Counted from the first letter of the stretch, positions 44,595-54,766 are shown. The stretch: 64,000 nucleotides of DNA from Aquimarina spongiae (GCF_900141785.1 NZ_FQYP01000001.1:434001-498000); one strand, 5' to 3'. The notes: a model not told the origin generated them from the letters alone. Program-made: numbers and translations.

Positions 44595-45176
44595 ATGAAA
44601 ATAGTAATTATAAACTACGGGGCTGGAAATATTCAATCTATAAAGTTTGCAATTCAACGATTGGGATATGAAGCAGTTTTAAGCAATGATCCCGAAGAGA
44701 TACAACAAGCCGATAAGGTAATTTTTCCTGGGGTAGGAGAAGCAAGTAGTGCTATGCAAAAGCTTAAAGAATCTGGGTTAGATACTTTGGTTCCAAAATT
44801 GAAACAACCCGTATTAGGTATTTGTTTGGGGATGCAGTTAATGTGCAACTATACCGAAGAAGGAGACACCAGGGGGCTAGCAATTTTTGATACCAATGTG
44901 TTACGATTTAACCACGGGGTGAAAGTGCCTCAAATTGGCTGGAATCAAATAGAAGAATTGAAATCACCATTGTTCAAAGATGTTACTGAAAAGGAATACA
45001 TCTATTTGGTGCATAGCTATTATGCACCTATTACTGAAGAGACGGTAGCACAATCCACTTATGGAATAGCTTACAGCACTGCATTACAGAAAAATAACTT
45101 TTATGGAACCCAATTTCACCCAGAAAAGAGTAGTGATGTTGGTGAACAAATATTAAAGAACTTCTTAGAATTATGA
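44595..45176 (+). CDS. hisH: Imidazole glycerol phosphate synthase glutaminase
   Basis: A 193-residue class I glutamine amidotransferase subunit. The nucleophile cysteine is in [10 protein letters not shown], the His-Glu pair in [10 protein letters not shown], and the N-terminal [10 protein letters not shown] is typical. It feeds ammonia to HisF. Its stop overlaps hisA by four bases (ATGA), so translation is coupled. Confidence 0.97.
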   Translation: MKIVIINYGAGNIQSIKFAIQRLGYEAVLSNDPEEIQQADKVIFPGVGEASSAMQKLKESGLDTLVPKLKQPVLGICLGMQLMCNYTEEGDTRGLAIFDTNVLRFNHGVKVPQIGWNQIEELKSPLFKDVTEKEYIYLVHSYYAPITEETVAQSTYGIAYSTALQKNNFYGTQFHPEKSSDVGEQILKNFLEL

Positions 45177-45901
45177 GAATTATACCAGCTATAGATATTA
45201 TCGAGGGCAAATGTGTTCGTCTTTCAAAAGGCGATTACGCAACCAAAAAGATATATAACGAAAATCCACTTGAAGTTGCAAAAATGTTCGAAGACCACGG
45301 AATACAATATTTGCACTTAGTAGATTTGGATGGAGCCAAATCAAAACATATTGTAAACCACAAAGTCTTAGAACAAATCGCAACCAAAACCAATCTGAAA
45401 ATTGATTTTGGAGGAGGATTAAAAACAGACGAAGATCTTAGAATAGCCTTCGAAAGTGGTGCGAATCAAATCACAGGAGGGAGTATTGCGGTAAAAGATC
45501 CAGATACTTTTACCTCTTGGTTACAGCGTTTCGGAGAAGACCGCATTATTCTGGGTGCCGATGCTCAAAATGAGAAAATAGCTGTGAGTGGATGGCTGGA
45601 AGAAAGCAACAAGGAGTTGATTCCTTTCATCAAAGAGTATCGAGAAAAAGGAATTACTTATGTGATTTGTACGGATATTAGTAAAGATGGAATGTTGCAA
45701 GGGCCTTCTTTTGATCTTTATGAAAAAATCTTAAGTGAAACCGAAGGAGTGAAATTGATTGCTTCTGGTGGTATTTCTGATTTTGAAGAACTCCCTAGAC
45801 TAGCTGAACTAGGAAGCGAGGGAACTATCATCGGTAAGGCGATTTATGAGAATAAAATTAGCCTTACTCAATTAGAAAATTTCATTCTTTCAAGAGCATA
45901 A
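45173..45901 (+). CDS. hisA: ProFAR isomerase
   Basis: A 242-residue (beta-alpha)8 isomerase converting ProFAR to PRFAR. The catalytic aspartates are in [16 protein letters not shown] and [13 protein letters not shown]; phosphate loops are DFGGGLKTD and [14 protein letters not shown]. It overlaps hisH by four bases and is followed 2 bases later by a DinB-family gene. Confidence 0.97.
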   Translation: MRIIPAIDIIEGKCVRLSKGDYATKKIYNENPLEVAKMFEDHGIQYLHLVDLDGAKSKHIVNHKVLEQIATKTNLKIDFGGGLKTDEDLRIAFESGANQITGGSIAVKDPDTFTSWLQRFGEDRIILGADAQNEKIAVSGWLEESNKELIPFIKEYREKGITYVICTDISKDGMLQGPSFDLYEKILSETEGVKLIASGGISDFEELPRLAELGSEGTIIGKAIYENKISLTQLENFILSRA

Positions 45902-45903
45902 AT

Positions 45904-46422
45904 ATGGAAGAGAAAGTCGCAAAAGAATTCGTAGAACAGATCATCTATAGATGGGATGAAAGTACAAGAATGATCGGATTAAGTTTTGAACAACTTGATA
46001 AAGAAGATATTTGGAAAAAACCAACATCAAACTCAAATAGTGTTGGTAGCCTCATACTTCATTTGTGTGGTAACATTACCCAATATGCAATTTCTTCTTT
46101 GGGAAATACTGAGGACCAAAGAGCAAGAGATGAGGAGTTTGCCGCCAAAGGAGGGGTAAGCAAAGACGAATTGTGGAGTAAGCTACAAGAAACTGTTGAA
46201 AAGGCTAAACAAACACTTCGTAACATTTCAACATCAGAATTGCTTAGAGAGCGAGAGGTGCAAGGATTTACGTTTTCGGGAATAGGTATTGCAATTCATG
46301 TTGCTGAACATTACTCGTACCATACAGGACAAATAGCGTTTTGGACGAAACAACTCAAAGACAAATCCAACTTAGGGTTTTATGATGGAATAGATTTGAA
46401 TATTAAAAACAAAAATGACTGA
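45904..46422 (+). CDS. DinB family protein inside the his operon
   Basis: A 172-residue four-helix-bundle protein of the DinB/YfiT superfamily (DUF1572-like). Metal-ligand histidines are visible in LILHLCGNI and [15 protein letters not shown]. Relatives use mycothiol or bacillithiol or act as damage-induced enzymes; none is known in histidine synthesis. It is tightly packed: 2 bases after hisA, and its TGA overlaps the hisF ATG by one base, so the insertion is integral to the operon's translation. Confidence 0.88.
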   Translation: MEEKVAKEFVEQIIYRWDESTRMIGLSFEQLDKEDIWKKPTSNSNSVGSLILHLCGNITQYAISSLGNTEDQRARDEEFAAKGGVSKDELWSKLQETVEKAKQTLRNISTSELLREREVQGFTFSGIGIAIHVAEHYSYHTGQIAFWTKQLKDKSNLGFYDGIDLNIKNKND

Positions 46423-47177
46423 TGCTTACTAAAAGAATAATTCCTTGTTTGGATATAAAAAACGGAAGGACAGTAAAGGGAGTAAATTTTGTAGACCTAA
46501 GAGATGCTGGTGATCCTGTTGAATTGGCAGATGTATATTCAAAAGCTGGTGCAGATGAATTGGTTTTCCTAGATATTTCTGCTACAGAAGAAAGGCGTAA
46601 AACCCTGGCCGATTTGGTACTTCGAGTAGCAGAGAAGGTGAATATTCCTTTTACAGTAGGAGGAGGGATATCGTCTATAGAGGATGTAGATATTTTATTA
46701 CAAAATGGAGCAGATAAGGTTTCTGTTAACTCTTCGGCAGTGAAAAACCCTGATTTGATCAATGAATTGGCTGGTAAATTTGGGAGTCAATGTATAACAG
46801 TAGCTATCGATGCAAAAAAGATTGACGGGGAATGGAAAGTGCATTTGGTAGGAGGAAAAGTACCTACAGAACTTAATCTTTTTGAATGGGCTAAAGAAGT
46901 AGAACAAAGGGGGGCGGGAGAGATCTTGTTTACCTCAATGGATCATGATGGTACCAAAGATGGATTTGCCAATGAAGCTTTGGCCAAATTGTCTGAAGAA
47001 TTGAATATTCCAATAATTGCTTCAGGTGGAGCGGGTAACATTTTACACTTTGTAGACACCTTTAATAAAGGGAAGTCTGATGCAGCTTTGGCAGCAAGTG
47101 TTTTTCATTTTAAAGAAATAGAAATCAGTGATTTAAAGCAGGAATTAAAAAACAATGATATTCCGGTTAGAATTTGA
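46422..47177 (+). CDS. hisF: Imidazole glycerol phosphate synthase cyclase
   Basis: A 251-residue HisF, the cyclase joining PRFAR with ammonia from HisH to give IGP and AICAR. It shows [15 protein letters not shown] with the first catalytic Asp, [12 protein letters not shown], the [11 protein letters not shown] segment and the second Asp in [11 protein letters not shown]. It begins on the last base of the DinB gene stop. Confidence 0.97.
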   Translation: MLTKRIIPCLDIKNGRTVKGVNFVDLRDAGDPVELADVYSKAGADELVFLDISATEERRKTLADLVLRVAEKVNIPFTVGGGISSIEDVDILLQNGADKVSVNSSAVKNPDLINELAGKFGSQCITVAIDAKKIDGEWKVHLVGGKVPTELNLFEWAKEVEQRGAGEILFTSMDHDGTKDGFANEALAKLSEELNIPIIASGGAGNILHFVDTFNKGKSDAALAASVFHFKEIEISDLKQELKNNDIPVRI

Positions 47178-47273
47178 TCAAGTGACCTTTTAAGAGAAAA
47201 ATAGGTGTTGTCGCAAAAAAATAAATTAAAAATTTAGAAAAAATGCTGCATACGCAGCTAGTAATAGTAAAGC

Positions 47274-47870
47274 ATGGAAATAGACTTCAATAAAAATAGT
47301 GATGGATTAGTGCCAGCAATCATTCAAGATGCAAAGACCAAGAATGTTTTAATGTTGGGATATATGGATCAGGAGGCTTATGATAAAACGATTACACTTA
47401 AAAAAGTTACTTTTTTTAGTAGATCAAAAAATAGGTTATGGACCAAAGGAGAAGAGAGTGGTAATTTTTTGCATCTAATCGATATAAAAGTGGATTGTGA
47501 TAAGGATACGTTGTTAGTGTCTGTTAAACCAGAAGGTCCAACTTGTCATACCGGTACAGATACTTGTTGGAACGATAAGAATGTTCAAAAGTATGGTTTC
47601 TTAACAGAACTGGAAGAAGTAATTCGAAATCGAAAGGAGAATCAGGATAATGAAAAATCGTATGTAGCCTCATTATTTAAAAAAGGAATTAATAAGGTAG
47701 CTCAAAAAGTAGGAGAGGAAGCAGTAGAGGTGGTCATCGAAGCTAAAGATGATAATGAAGAACTGTTTTTGAACGAAAGTGCAGATTTACTCTTTCACTA
47801 TTTAATATTGCTACAAGCCAAAGGATATAAATTAAATGATATAGTAAACGTTTTGCAATCAAGAAGTTGA
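47274..47870 (+). CDS. hisI: Bifunctional HisIE
   Basis: A 198-residue fusion of phosphoribosyl-AMP cyclohydrolase (residues about 1-105; zinc ligands in DCDKDTLLVSV and EGPTCHTGTDTCW) and phosphoribosyl-ATP pyrophosphatase (about 110-198; GINKVAQKVGEEAVEVVIEA). It performs steps 2 and 3 of the pathway and closes the his operon, 96 bases after hisF. No terminator is obvious after it. Confidence 0.96.
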   Translation: MEIDFNKNSDGLVPAIIQDAKTKNVLMLGYMDQEAYDKTITLKKVTFFSRSKNRLWTKGEESGNFLHLIDIKVDCDKDTLLVSVKPEGPTCHTGTDTCWNDKNVQKYGFLTELEEVIRNRKENQDNEKSYVASLFKKGINKVAQKVGEEAVEVVIEAKDDNEELFLNESADLLFHYLILLQAKGYKLNDIVNVLQSRS

Positions 47871-47919
47871 GTATTTTGACCTAAACAATCGATTAAAAGC
47901 AAAATTTACCGACAAAAAC

Positions 47920-47949
47920 TTGTTTTGTTAACAAAATGTTATAATTTCG
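47920..47949 (+). promoter_or_regulatory. Promoter of the gliding/T9SS operon (TTG-N19-TAatTTCG)
   Basis: TTG at 47920-47922 and TAATTTCG at 47942-47949, spacer 19. Its position downstream of the longest-frame start at 47925 shows that translation must begin later, at TTG 47970. Confidence 0.55.
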
Positions 47950-47969
47950 TAGACCTAAACCAACTAATT

Positions 47970-50780
47970 TTGAAACATAACAAAGGTGAATTACAGTATG
48001 TTTTTGGGAAACCTATTGTAAAAATACTCTTAATCGGGCTGTTGTTTTTTGCCCAACGTTCTTTTTCCCAATGTGTCAATCCAGGGCTCATTACCATAGA
48101 GAAATGCGATATGGAAACTATCGATTTTGATATGAATGGTGATCCGGACGGAATTATTAATATCTATGATGAAACCGGTACTACACCAGCAGATGGTACT
48201 TGGTCTATAAGTCCTAGATTTAGTGTGGCTTTCGATGCTACTACTGGTAACCTGTCTACTTGGGATTTACAATTTTCTACAACAGCAACAACACCAAATA
48301 ACTATTTTTTCGAACTAAGAAATGCAGTTTGCGGGGATGTGCCTATTCGCACAGCCAGATTGTTTTTGGGGCCATATTCAGGAGTTACTTTGGCTCCTTT
48401 TGGTACACTGAATGTAAATGTAGAGGCGTGTGATAATGAAACTTTTGATTTGTTTAATGCGCTTACTTCAGATGCACTTAATCCACCTCCTCATCTTAAC
48501 GGAGAATGGATATATAATGGGAGTAGTCCAAATTTCTTATCGCTTAGCGGTTCCATGTTTGCTGCAAGAATACCTTATCAACCCGGACTTCCGTTGGTAG
48601 ATCAAGAAGTGTTTGAATTTACTTATCGAGTACCGGGATTAACACCGTGCGATCCTTCTGAAGAAACTACAGTACGAATCTCAATGATACGCCAGGTAGA
48701 TTCTGGAGGATCAGATACCACAGAAATTTGCGAGTCTGATGTATTAGCAGGAGTATATGACGCTGATATCGATTTAAGAGATGATCAGTTTTTATTAGGA
48801 GAGGATATAGAAGGGTATTGGAGTATAGCGGATCCAACTGGGCAAATAGCAGATGAAAACGACTCTATGGTAAATCTTAGAGCTGTATATGAGCAAATTG
48901 TAGATGGAGGAAACAACCTGCGATTTGGTTGCGAAACTGTAGACTACACCTATAATGTAGATCAAAGATCTGGAGTGTGTACTGATAGAAATACCTCGGT
49001 GTCTTTTACTTTTTATGAACAGTTGAGATCATTTAGTCAATCTGCTGCAGCTCCAAGATTGTGTAGAAATACTTCTGGAAGCCTTAATCTATTTGACTTG
49101 TTAGAATTTACTAACGAAGGAGGTTTTGACTTCACATATGATAATAGTTTTTATGTAAACTGGAGATTGGTTTCTGGTCCGTCATCTTTGGGTTTAATAG
49201 AACAGCCAGATTTGTTGATAGATTTCGATACCAGTATTGATTATTACCTGGGGACTGTTAATTTATCATTAGCACCGCCAGGAGTGTATACTTTCGAATT
49301 TGGAGTAACACCAGATATTAATTGTCCTTCTCCGGATCAAATTTGCGATCCTTTTATTACGGATCCATTAGATCCGACCTTCTCTAATAACCCATGTGCT
49401 ATTTTAACAACACAGGTGGTTATAGAAGTATTGGCTTTTGATTATGCAGGTGAAGATACCGATGATATTGATCTTTGTGCCTCTCTGGGACAGGTTGATC
49501 TTATTAGTCTTTTGAATACTAATGGTACAGATACTGTGGTGGATACAGGAGTTTGGACAGATGGATCGGGTGCTACTATTAATAATGATTTTGTTTTTCC
49601 AGATATAGCAGTATCTCAGGTTTTTAATTTTACATATACAACGACGAGTAGTTCGGGATGTGTTGAGCAAGCTGATCTAGAATTTACGGTGTACGCTGTG
49701 CCTGATGCTGGCGAGAATAACGAGTTTCGGGTTTGTTCTGATAATCTAAGTCTTTCTCTTTTTGATTTACTAGGGGGTACTCCAGATACAACCGGTACGT
49801 GGACAGGTCCTTTTGGATATGTTTCTACCGATCATTTAGGAACTTTTGATATCAATGATGAAACCTTGCCAATATTGGGACCAGGAAATTATACCTATAC
49901 TGTACCTGCTAATCCTGGATGTCCAGATGAAGATACAGCGATTGTAAGAATTATTGTTGTAGAGCCTCAAACGATTGGAAATGACAGGGCAGATAGCTTT
50001 TGTAAAATTGATGGAAGAGTAAATTTATTTACTCTTTTGGATAGAGATACTCCAAGAACCGGAGTTTTTGAAGATACAGATGGTACAGGAGCGCTTTCGC
50101 CAGAAGGAGTTTTAGAATTCGAGACGTTGACTAACGAGATTTATAACTTCAGATATGTGGTAACCAATGCAGTGCCTTGTGATGAATCATCGCTTAATGT
50201 TGCTGTTCAAATTGTGGATTTGCCAGAACCGAATGTTCCGGATCAGGAATTTTGTATTCTGGATGCAGCTAGATTAGATGATATCGAAGTAGATGTGCTT
50301 AATTTTAATTGGTATACTTCGTTAGAAAGTGATATGCCAATTATAGATAATCCAATCCTATTAGATAATCAATTGTTGTATATCGCCAATGTGGATGTGG
50401 ACAATTGTGAGTCTGAAAGAGTGGCAGTCAATATTAATATCTTAAATACAGGTGAGCGTTCTTCTAGTGGAGAGTTATGTACTCTAGATTTTCAGGACGG
50501 GGTTTCTCCTAATGGAGATAATCAAAATGACACTTTTGACCTTTTTATAGAAGATGTGTATAACATCCCTGAAGCGTTTCCAGATTTTGATCTCAAGATC
50601 TATAACCGATACGGAAGTTTGGTATACGAAGGCAATCGGGATACCGAAGAATTTAGAGGAGAAAGTAACACTTCGGTACGACTAGGAGATGATCTTCCAT
50701 CGGGAACATACTTCTATATTTTTACACCTAATTTTGAAAACAATTTACCAATACAAGGTAGTTTCTACCTAAGCAGATAA
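47970..50780 (+). CDS. Surface protein with gliding motility-associated (T9SS type B) C-terminal domain
   Basis: About 936 residues from TTG at 47970, just before a good signal peptide (IVKILLIGLLFFAQRSFS). The body is made of repeated beta-rich modules with conserved cysteines (CDNETFDLF, CRNTSGSLNLFDLL, CKIDGRVNLFTLL). The last about 90 residues (DGVSPNGDNQNDTF, LKIYNRYGSLVYEG, LPSGTYFYIF) form the SprB-type domain used for T9SS type B sorting. It is followed by PorP/SprF-like and OmpA-like genes, the classic partner set. The longer frame from 47925 overlaps the promoter and is rejected. Confidence 0.88.
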   Translation: MKHNKGELQYVFGKPIVKILLIGLLFFAQRSFSQCVNPGLITIEKCDMETIDFDMNGDPDGIINIYDETGTTPADGTWSISPRFSVAFDATTGNLSTWDLQFSTTATTPNNYFFELRNAVCGDVPIRTARLFLGPYSGVTLAPFGTLNVNVEACDNETFDLFNALTSDALNPPPHLNGEWIYNGSSPNFLSLSGSMFAARIPYQPGLPLVDQEVFEFTYRVPGLTPCDPSEETTVRISMIRQVDSGGSDTTEICESDVLAGVYDADIDLRDDQFLLGEDIEGYWSIADPTGQIADENDSMVNLRAVYEQIVDGGNNLRFGCETVDYTYNVDQRSGVCTDRNTSVSFTFYEQLRSFSQSAAAPRLCRNTSGSLNLFDLLEFTNEGGFDFTYDNSFYVNWRLVSGPSSLGLIEQPDLLIDFDTSIDYYLGTVNLSLAPPGVYTFEFGVTPDINCPSPDQICDPFITDPLDPTFSNNPCAILTTQVVIEVLAFDYAGEDTDDIDLCASLGQVDLISLLNTNGTDTVVDTGVWTDGSGATINNDFVFPDIAVSQVFNFTYTTTSSSGCVEQADLEFTVYAVPDAGENNEFRVCSDNLSLSLFDLLGGTPDTTGTWTGPFGYVSTDHLGTFDINDETLPILGPGNYTYTVPANPGCPDEDTAIVRIIVVEPQTIGNDRADSFCKIDGRVNLFTLLDRDTPRTGVFEDTDGTGALSPEGVLEFETLTNEIYNFRYVVTNAVPCDESSLNVAVQIVDLPEPNVPDQEFCILDAARLDDIEVDVLNFNWYTSLESDMPIIDNPILLDNQLLYIANVDVDNCESERVAVNINILNTGERSSSGELCTLDFQDGVSPNGDNQNDTFDLFIEDVYNIPEAFPDFDLKIYNRYGSLVYEGNRDTEEFRGESNTSVRLGDDLPSGTYFYIFTPNFENNLPIQGSFYLSR

Positions 50781-50783
50781 TCA

Positions 50784-51698
50784 ATGAAAAAAATAATTTT
50801 TAGTTTGGCCTTGGTTCTCTGCTCGGTAGCGTATGCACAGCAGGAACCTCAGTATTCTCAGTACATGTATAATATGAGTACAGTAAATCCTGGGTATGTA
50901 ACCAATCAAAGTGGTTTGATCTCTACGGGATTACTATATCGCAGACAATGGACAGGGATCGAAGGAAGTCCCGAGACTACCAATGTTTTTGGAAATATCC
51001 CTTTGAGTGAAAAAATTGAATTAAGTGTCAATTATGTAAATGATAAAATTGGAGATGCTATTCCGGTAGTGAATGATTATATCAATTTGGATTTTGCATA
51101 CATCACCAGAATATCTGATCAGGCAAAGTTGTCCTACGGGCTTAAAGCAGGGATAAATAATTTCAGAATAGATCCTTCAGGGTCTGATGTGGCCGATGAT
51201 CCCGCGTTTAGAGATAATACCTCTACGACTCAATTGAATATTGGAGCTGGAGTCTACTTGTTTACTAGTAATTTTTATGCAGGTCTTTCTTCTCCAAATT
51301 TGTTGCCGAGTGATATTGATATTGATGGGATAGGAGTATCGCAAACCAAAACACATATTTATGGTATTGCAGGTTACGTTTTTGATTTTGTAGACGAAGT
51401 AAAGCTAAAACCCTCTTTTGTAGTAAAACAGGTTATTGATTCGCCACTTACGTTTGATATATCCTTAAACTCTTTGATTTATGATAAGTTTGAGCTTGGG
51501 GTTTCGTATCGATATACAGATTCATTTATAGCTCTTGCCGGATTTAATATTACTCAGAACCTCAAAGTGGGGTATTCTTATGATTTTAGTGTAAGCGAAT
51601 TAAGCGGATTTAATAATGGAAGTCATGAAATAGTATTGTTATATAATTTCGACCTTCTACGATTTGGTAATCAACATACTTCACCAAGATTTTTCTAG
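50784..51698 (+). CDS. PorP/SprF family T9SS outer-membrane protein
   Basis: A 304-residue outer-membrane barrel of the PorP/SprF family, which works with a cognate type B C-terminal-domain protein such as SprB for its surface attachment. After a cleaved signal peptide (ending AYAQQ) the sequence begins EPQYSQYMYNMSTVNPGY, the family hallmark, and continues with LLYRRQWTGIEG and alternating beta strands ending in Phe. It starts 3 bases after the upstream gene and abuts the next one. Confidence 0.94.
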   Translation: MKKIIFSLALVLCSVAYAQQEPQYSQYMYNMSTVNPGYVTNQSGLISTGLLYRRQWTGIEGSPETTNVFGNIPLSEKIELSVNYVNDKIGDAIPVVNDYINLDFAYITRISDQAKLSYGLKAGINNFRIDPSGSDVADDPAFRDNTSTTQLNIGAGVYLFTSNFYAGLSSPNLLPSDIDIDGIGVSQTKTHIYGIAGYVFDFVDEVKLKPSFVVKQVIDSPLTFDISLNSLIYDKFELGVSYRYTDSFIALAGFNITQNLKVGYSYDFSVSELSGFNNGSHEIVLLYNFDLLRFGNQHTSPRFF

Positions 51699-53777
51699 AT
51701 GACAAAGACAAAGATATTTATACTGCTACTAGTAACGTTTCAATTTGCTTTTTCTCAGAAAAAAAGTAGAGCAGATCGTTTTTTTGAACAAGGTGATTAT
51801 ATAAACGCGGCCTTGCAATACGAACAACAGCTTAATCAAGAAGGATATACCAAGCACATATTAAATAATATCTCTACATCTTATTACCGTACTTTTAAGT
51901 TTAGAAAAGCCTATCGGTATTTAAAGGTGCTTACTTCTGGAAAGTTTTATGATCGTGATAAAACCTATGATAATAAGTACAATTTTATGATGTATCAGGT
52001 ATTGTCTGCTTTAGGAGAATATGATAAGTCTATTCCTTATCTGAAGTTGTATGCTGGTAATAACTCTGATGATACCGTTGATAAAGAGGATGTGATCTCA
52101 ACGATAGAGAATTTTAAGTTGAAGGATGACGATTATAAGGTAAAGTCAGTGTCTTTTAATTCTGATGCAGCTGATTTTGGAGCTGTCAAAAGGGATAGTA
52201 TTGTCTATTTCGTTACCGATAGAAGTCCTCATAGTGCACTTGATAAAAATTATAAATGGACACATCGTCCTTTCTTGGATATCTACCAGATTGCAGTTAA
52301 TGAGAAGAATATCCCAACAAACGAAGCAACGACACTATCCAAAGAAGTAAACTCCAAGCTGCATGAGGGTAATTTTTGTTTTACCAAGGATGGAAATACG
52401 ATGTATCTCTCCAAAAGTAATTCAGAAAAAGGGAAGAAAAAATTTGATAGTGTACGAAAAAATTCAGTGCACTTATACAAGGCTAATAAAGTAGATGGAA
52501 CCTGGTCTACACCAGAAAAGTTAGTATTCAATAATGTAAATTATTCTATAGAGCACCCGGCGTTATCTCCTGATGGGTCTAAATTATATTTTGCGTCCAA
52601 TATGCCTGGTGGTTACGGTGATTTCGATATTTATTATGTAGATGTTGATGTTGACGGAACCTATGGAAAGCCCGTGAATTTGGGCCCTGTTATCAATACC
52701 AAAAACAGAGAGCAATTTCCTTTTATTTCAGACAAAGGCCATTTATTCTTTGCTTCAAATGGTCATTTAGGACTGGGGATGATGGATAATTTTGTTTCAG
52801 AATTAAAGAAAGAAGAGTTTACCAAACCTATCAATCTAGGTGCGCCTATTAATTCTAGCTATGACGATTTTTCTATGGCGTATTATAACGAAACTGATGG
52901 TTTCTTTGCATCCAATAGAAAAAAAGTAGGAGATGATATTTATTCATTTTCACAAATAGGGGAAATATTTCCAAAAGAATACATAGCTCGCTTTGAGGTT
53001 AGGGATTATGCATCTGAGAGTTATATCCCTAATGCAGAGGTGATTTTGTATGATGAAGATAATGAGAAGTTGTATGAAAGTCAGTTAGATTCTATTGCAG
53101 GTTTTGAAATGAAACTCTTTTCTGGGAAGTACAATTTCAAAGCATCTGCCTTTGGTTATAAAACGCGAACAAAGCCGGTTTTGGTAAAAGAAAAGCAGAG
53201 CGAAACCTATGTGGTCTATCTGGATAGGGATAAGCAACGAGAAAAAATTGCAGAGAACACCGACCAGATAAGCGTAAAAGACAGTATCAATATCAGAAAT
53301 CAAAATACGGTAACCAGTAGTAATACCCGAACCAAAGAAGAAGAGATTTCTAAAGAAAAACTTAGAGAACTGTTATTAAATGATAGTGAAGGCCCTCCTG
53401 TAGTTGAAAAAAATGGGAAACTGTATTTTGAAATGCCGCCAATTTATTTTGACTACGATAAGTGGAATATCCGATCAGATTCTAAAAAAGTACTGGACAA
53501 ACTAGCACAGAAACTAGAAAAGTATAAGACCGTATATATTAAAATTAGTTCACATACCGATAGCCGAGGTACCGCATCATATAATCAACTCCTATCAGAA
53601 CGAAGGGCAGAGTCTACACGTAACTATTTGGCGTTGATCGGATATGTAAATGCCAGAAGAATGCAATTTGTTGGTTTTGGAGAATCCGTTCCTTTGATCA
53701 GTTGCGAGGATAAGGTTTGTACTGAAGAAGAGCACCAAACCAATAGAAGAAGTGAGTTTGAGATTGTGAAATACTAG
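51699..53777 (+). CDS. OmpA family protein with WD40-like and carboxypeptidase-regulatory domains
   Basis: A 692-residue lipoprotein-free envelope protein with signal peptide (ending FQFAFSQ). Residues about 25-150 look TPR-like; about 220-420 hold PD40/WD40-like strands (EHPALSPDGSKLYFASN and related repeats); about 430-510 resemble CarboxypepD_reg; the OmpA domain spans about 577-692 (IYFDYDKWNIRSDSKKVL, SSHTDSRGTASYN, LLSERRAESTRNYL). This architecture is standard for the third member of PorP/SprF operons, anchoring the complex to peptidoglycan. Its last codons recur as a decayed copy at 54640-54699. Confidence 0.93.
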   Translation: MTKTKIFILLLVTFQFAFSQKKSRADRFFEQGDYINAALQYEQQLNQEGYTKHILNNISTSYYRTFKFRKAYRYLKVLTSGKFYDRDKTYDNKYNFMMYQVLSALGEYDKSIPYLKLYAGNNSDDTVDKEDVISTIENFKLKDDDYKVKSVSFNSDAADFGAVKRDSIVYFVTDRSPHSALDKNYKWTHRPFLDIYQIAVNEKNIPTNEATTLSKEVNSKLHEGNFCFTKDGNTMYLSKSNSEKGKKKFDSVRKNSVHLYKANKVDGTWSTPEKLVFNNVNYSIEHPALSPDGSKLYFASNMPGGYGDFDIYYVDVDVDGTYGKPVNLGPVINTKNREQFPFISDKGHLFFASNGHLGLGMMDNFVSELKKEEFTKPINLGAPINSSYDDFSMAYYNETDGFFASNRKKVGDDIYSFSQIGEIFPKEYIARFEVRDYASESYIPNAEVILYDEDNEKLYESQLDSIAGFEMKLFSGKYNFKASAFGYKTRTKPVLVKEKQSETYVVYLDRDKQREKIAENTDQISVKDSINIRNQNTVTSSNTRTKEEEISKEKLRELLLNDSEGPPVVEKNGKLYFEMPPIYFDYDKWNIRSDSKKVLDKLAQKLEKYKTVYIKISSHTDSRGTASYNQLLSERRAESTRNYLALIGYVNARRMQFVGFGESVPLISCEDKVCTEEEHQTNRRSEFEIVKY

Positions 53778-53896
53778 AAGTAACGCTTGTAGAAAGATAA
53801 TCAGATTTATGAAATTGATATAAGACTGTTTTTTGCTGGTGGGAAATAGATTTAGTTTTGAGATAAATAGAATTACAAAACTTAAAATTAAAATCT

Positions 53897-54613
53897 ATGA
53901 ATACTAAATCAATTAAAGTTGTATTGCTACTTTTATCATTTGTTATAATTAGTTGTCAAGTAGATAACGATGAGAATGAAATTATATCCAGTGATCTACA
54001 GGAGTTCATTGTATTAAACAATCTAGAACCATTAGAAAAAGGTAGCTCTGAAGCCATAAAATTTAATTCCATTGAAGAAGCACAAAAGTTCGTGGATGAT
54101 TTTAGAAAAAGTACGAGATCTATCGATGTTTCTAAAATTGTTACTACTGCATTTAGCGGGGGCAATTTAGGTAGTTCAAAATCTTCAGGACCTTTTAAAG
54201 CTCTTGGTTCGGTAACAGTAGAGCTGTATAAAGCTCCACTTCCTTCACTATTTAAGATAGAAGCGGATATCGTTTATCCTTATTGCACAGGTGATGGGGC
54301 TATTTTTAATGATTTGGCAAATTTTAGCGTAAATTCATATTTAACGGGAACTACGATAAATACGACTTGGGACCCAACAACCGAAGTGGCAAACTACCGT
54401 ACTACGAGATCTATGTTTTATACAGTTAAGGGTAATTTAATAATAGAAACAGAGGTTATGGGAACCACATTAAGAGTGTCCGAACGACTCGGGTTTGTTA
54501 ATGGAGTGGCAGGAAATCCTCAATTAGGAGATAATAGTGGTAGTTGTGAGCCACCTACGGGAGGAGATGATGGTCATGGTGGAGATTGTCCAAACGGTAG
54601 TGAAACACGTTAA
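53897..54613 (+). CDS. Orphan lipoprotein of unknown function
   Basis: A 238-residue putative lipoprotein: hydrophobic signal and cysteine at residue 20 (VIISC), then an acidic stretch. The mature part has a Ser/Gly-rich region (SGGNLGSSKSSG) and a Gly/Asp/His-rich cysteine-containing tail (CEPPTGGDDGHGGDC). I recognise no family. It lies between the intact OmpA gene and a decayed copy of that gene's 3' end, so it may have arrived or been trapped during a duplication and deletion event. Confidence 0.75.
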   Translation: MNTKSIKVVLLLLSFVIISCQVDNDENEIISSDLQEFIVLNNLEPLEKGSSEAIKFNSIEEAQKFVDDFRKSTRSIDVSKIVTTAFSGGNLGSSKSSGPFKALGSVTVELYKAPLPSLFKIEADIVYPYCTGDGAIFNDLANFSVNSYLTGTTINTTWDPTTEVANYRTTRSMFYTVKGNLIIETEVMGTTLRVSERLGFVNGVAGNPQLGDNSGSCEPPTGGDDGHGGDCPNGSETR

Positions 54614-54639
54614 TACTCTTTTCAATATATTTTATTCCT

Positions 54640-54699
54640 ACCAAAGAAGAAGAGGACCAAACCAATAGGAGAAGTGAGTCTGAAATTATGAAATATTAG
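54640..54699 (+). pseudogene. Decayed duplicate of the OmpA gene 3' end
   Basis: Codons reading TKEEEDQTNRRSESEIMKY-stop match the last 18 codons plus stop of the OmpA gene ending at 53777 (EEHQTNRRSEFEIVKY). Over the shared 54 bases about 48 are identical. The remnant has no upstream coding frame. It points to a former second copy of the OmpA gene mostly deleted, with the orphan lipoprotein gene now between the two tails. Confidence 0.8.
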
Positions 54700-54766
54700 A
54701 TCATATTAACTATAAGATTAAAACAATAAATGTATTTTTATAGGTAATAAACAAAAACTTACTCTC

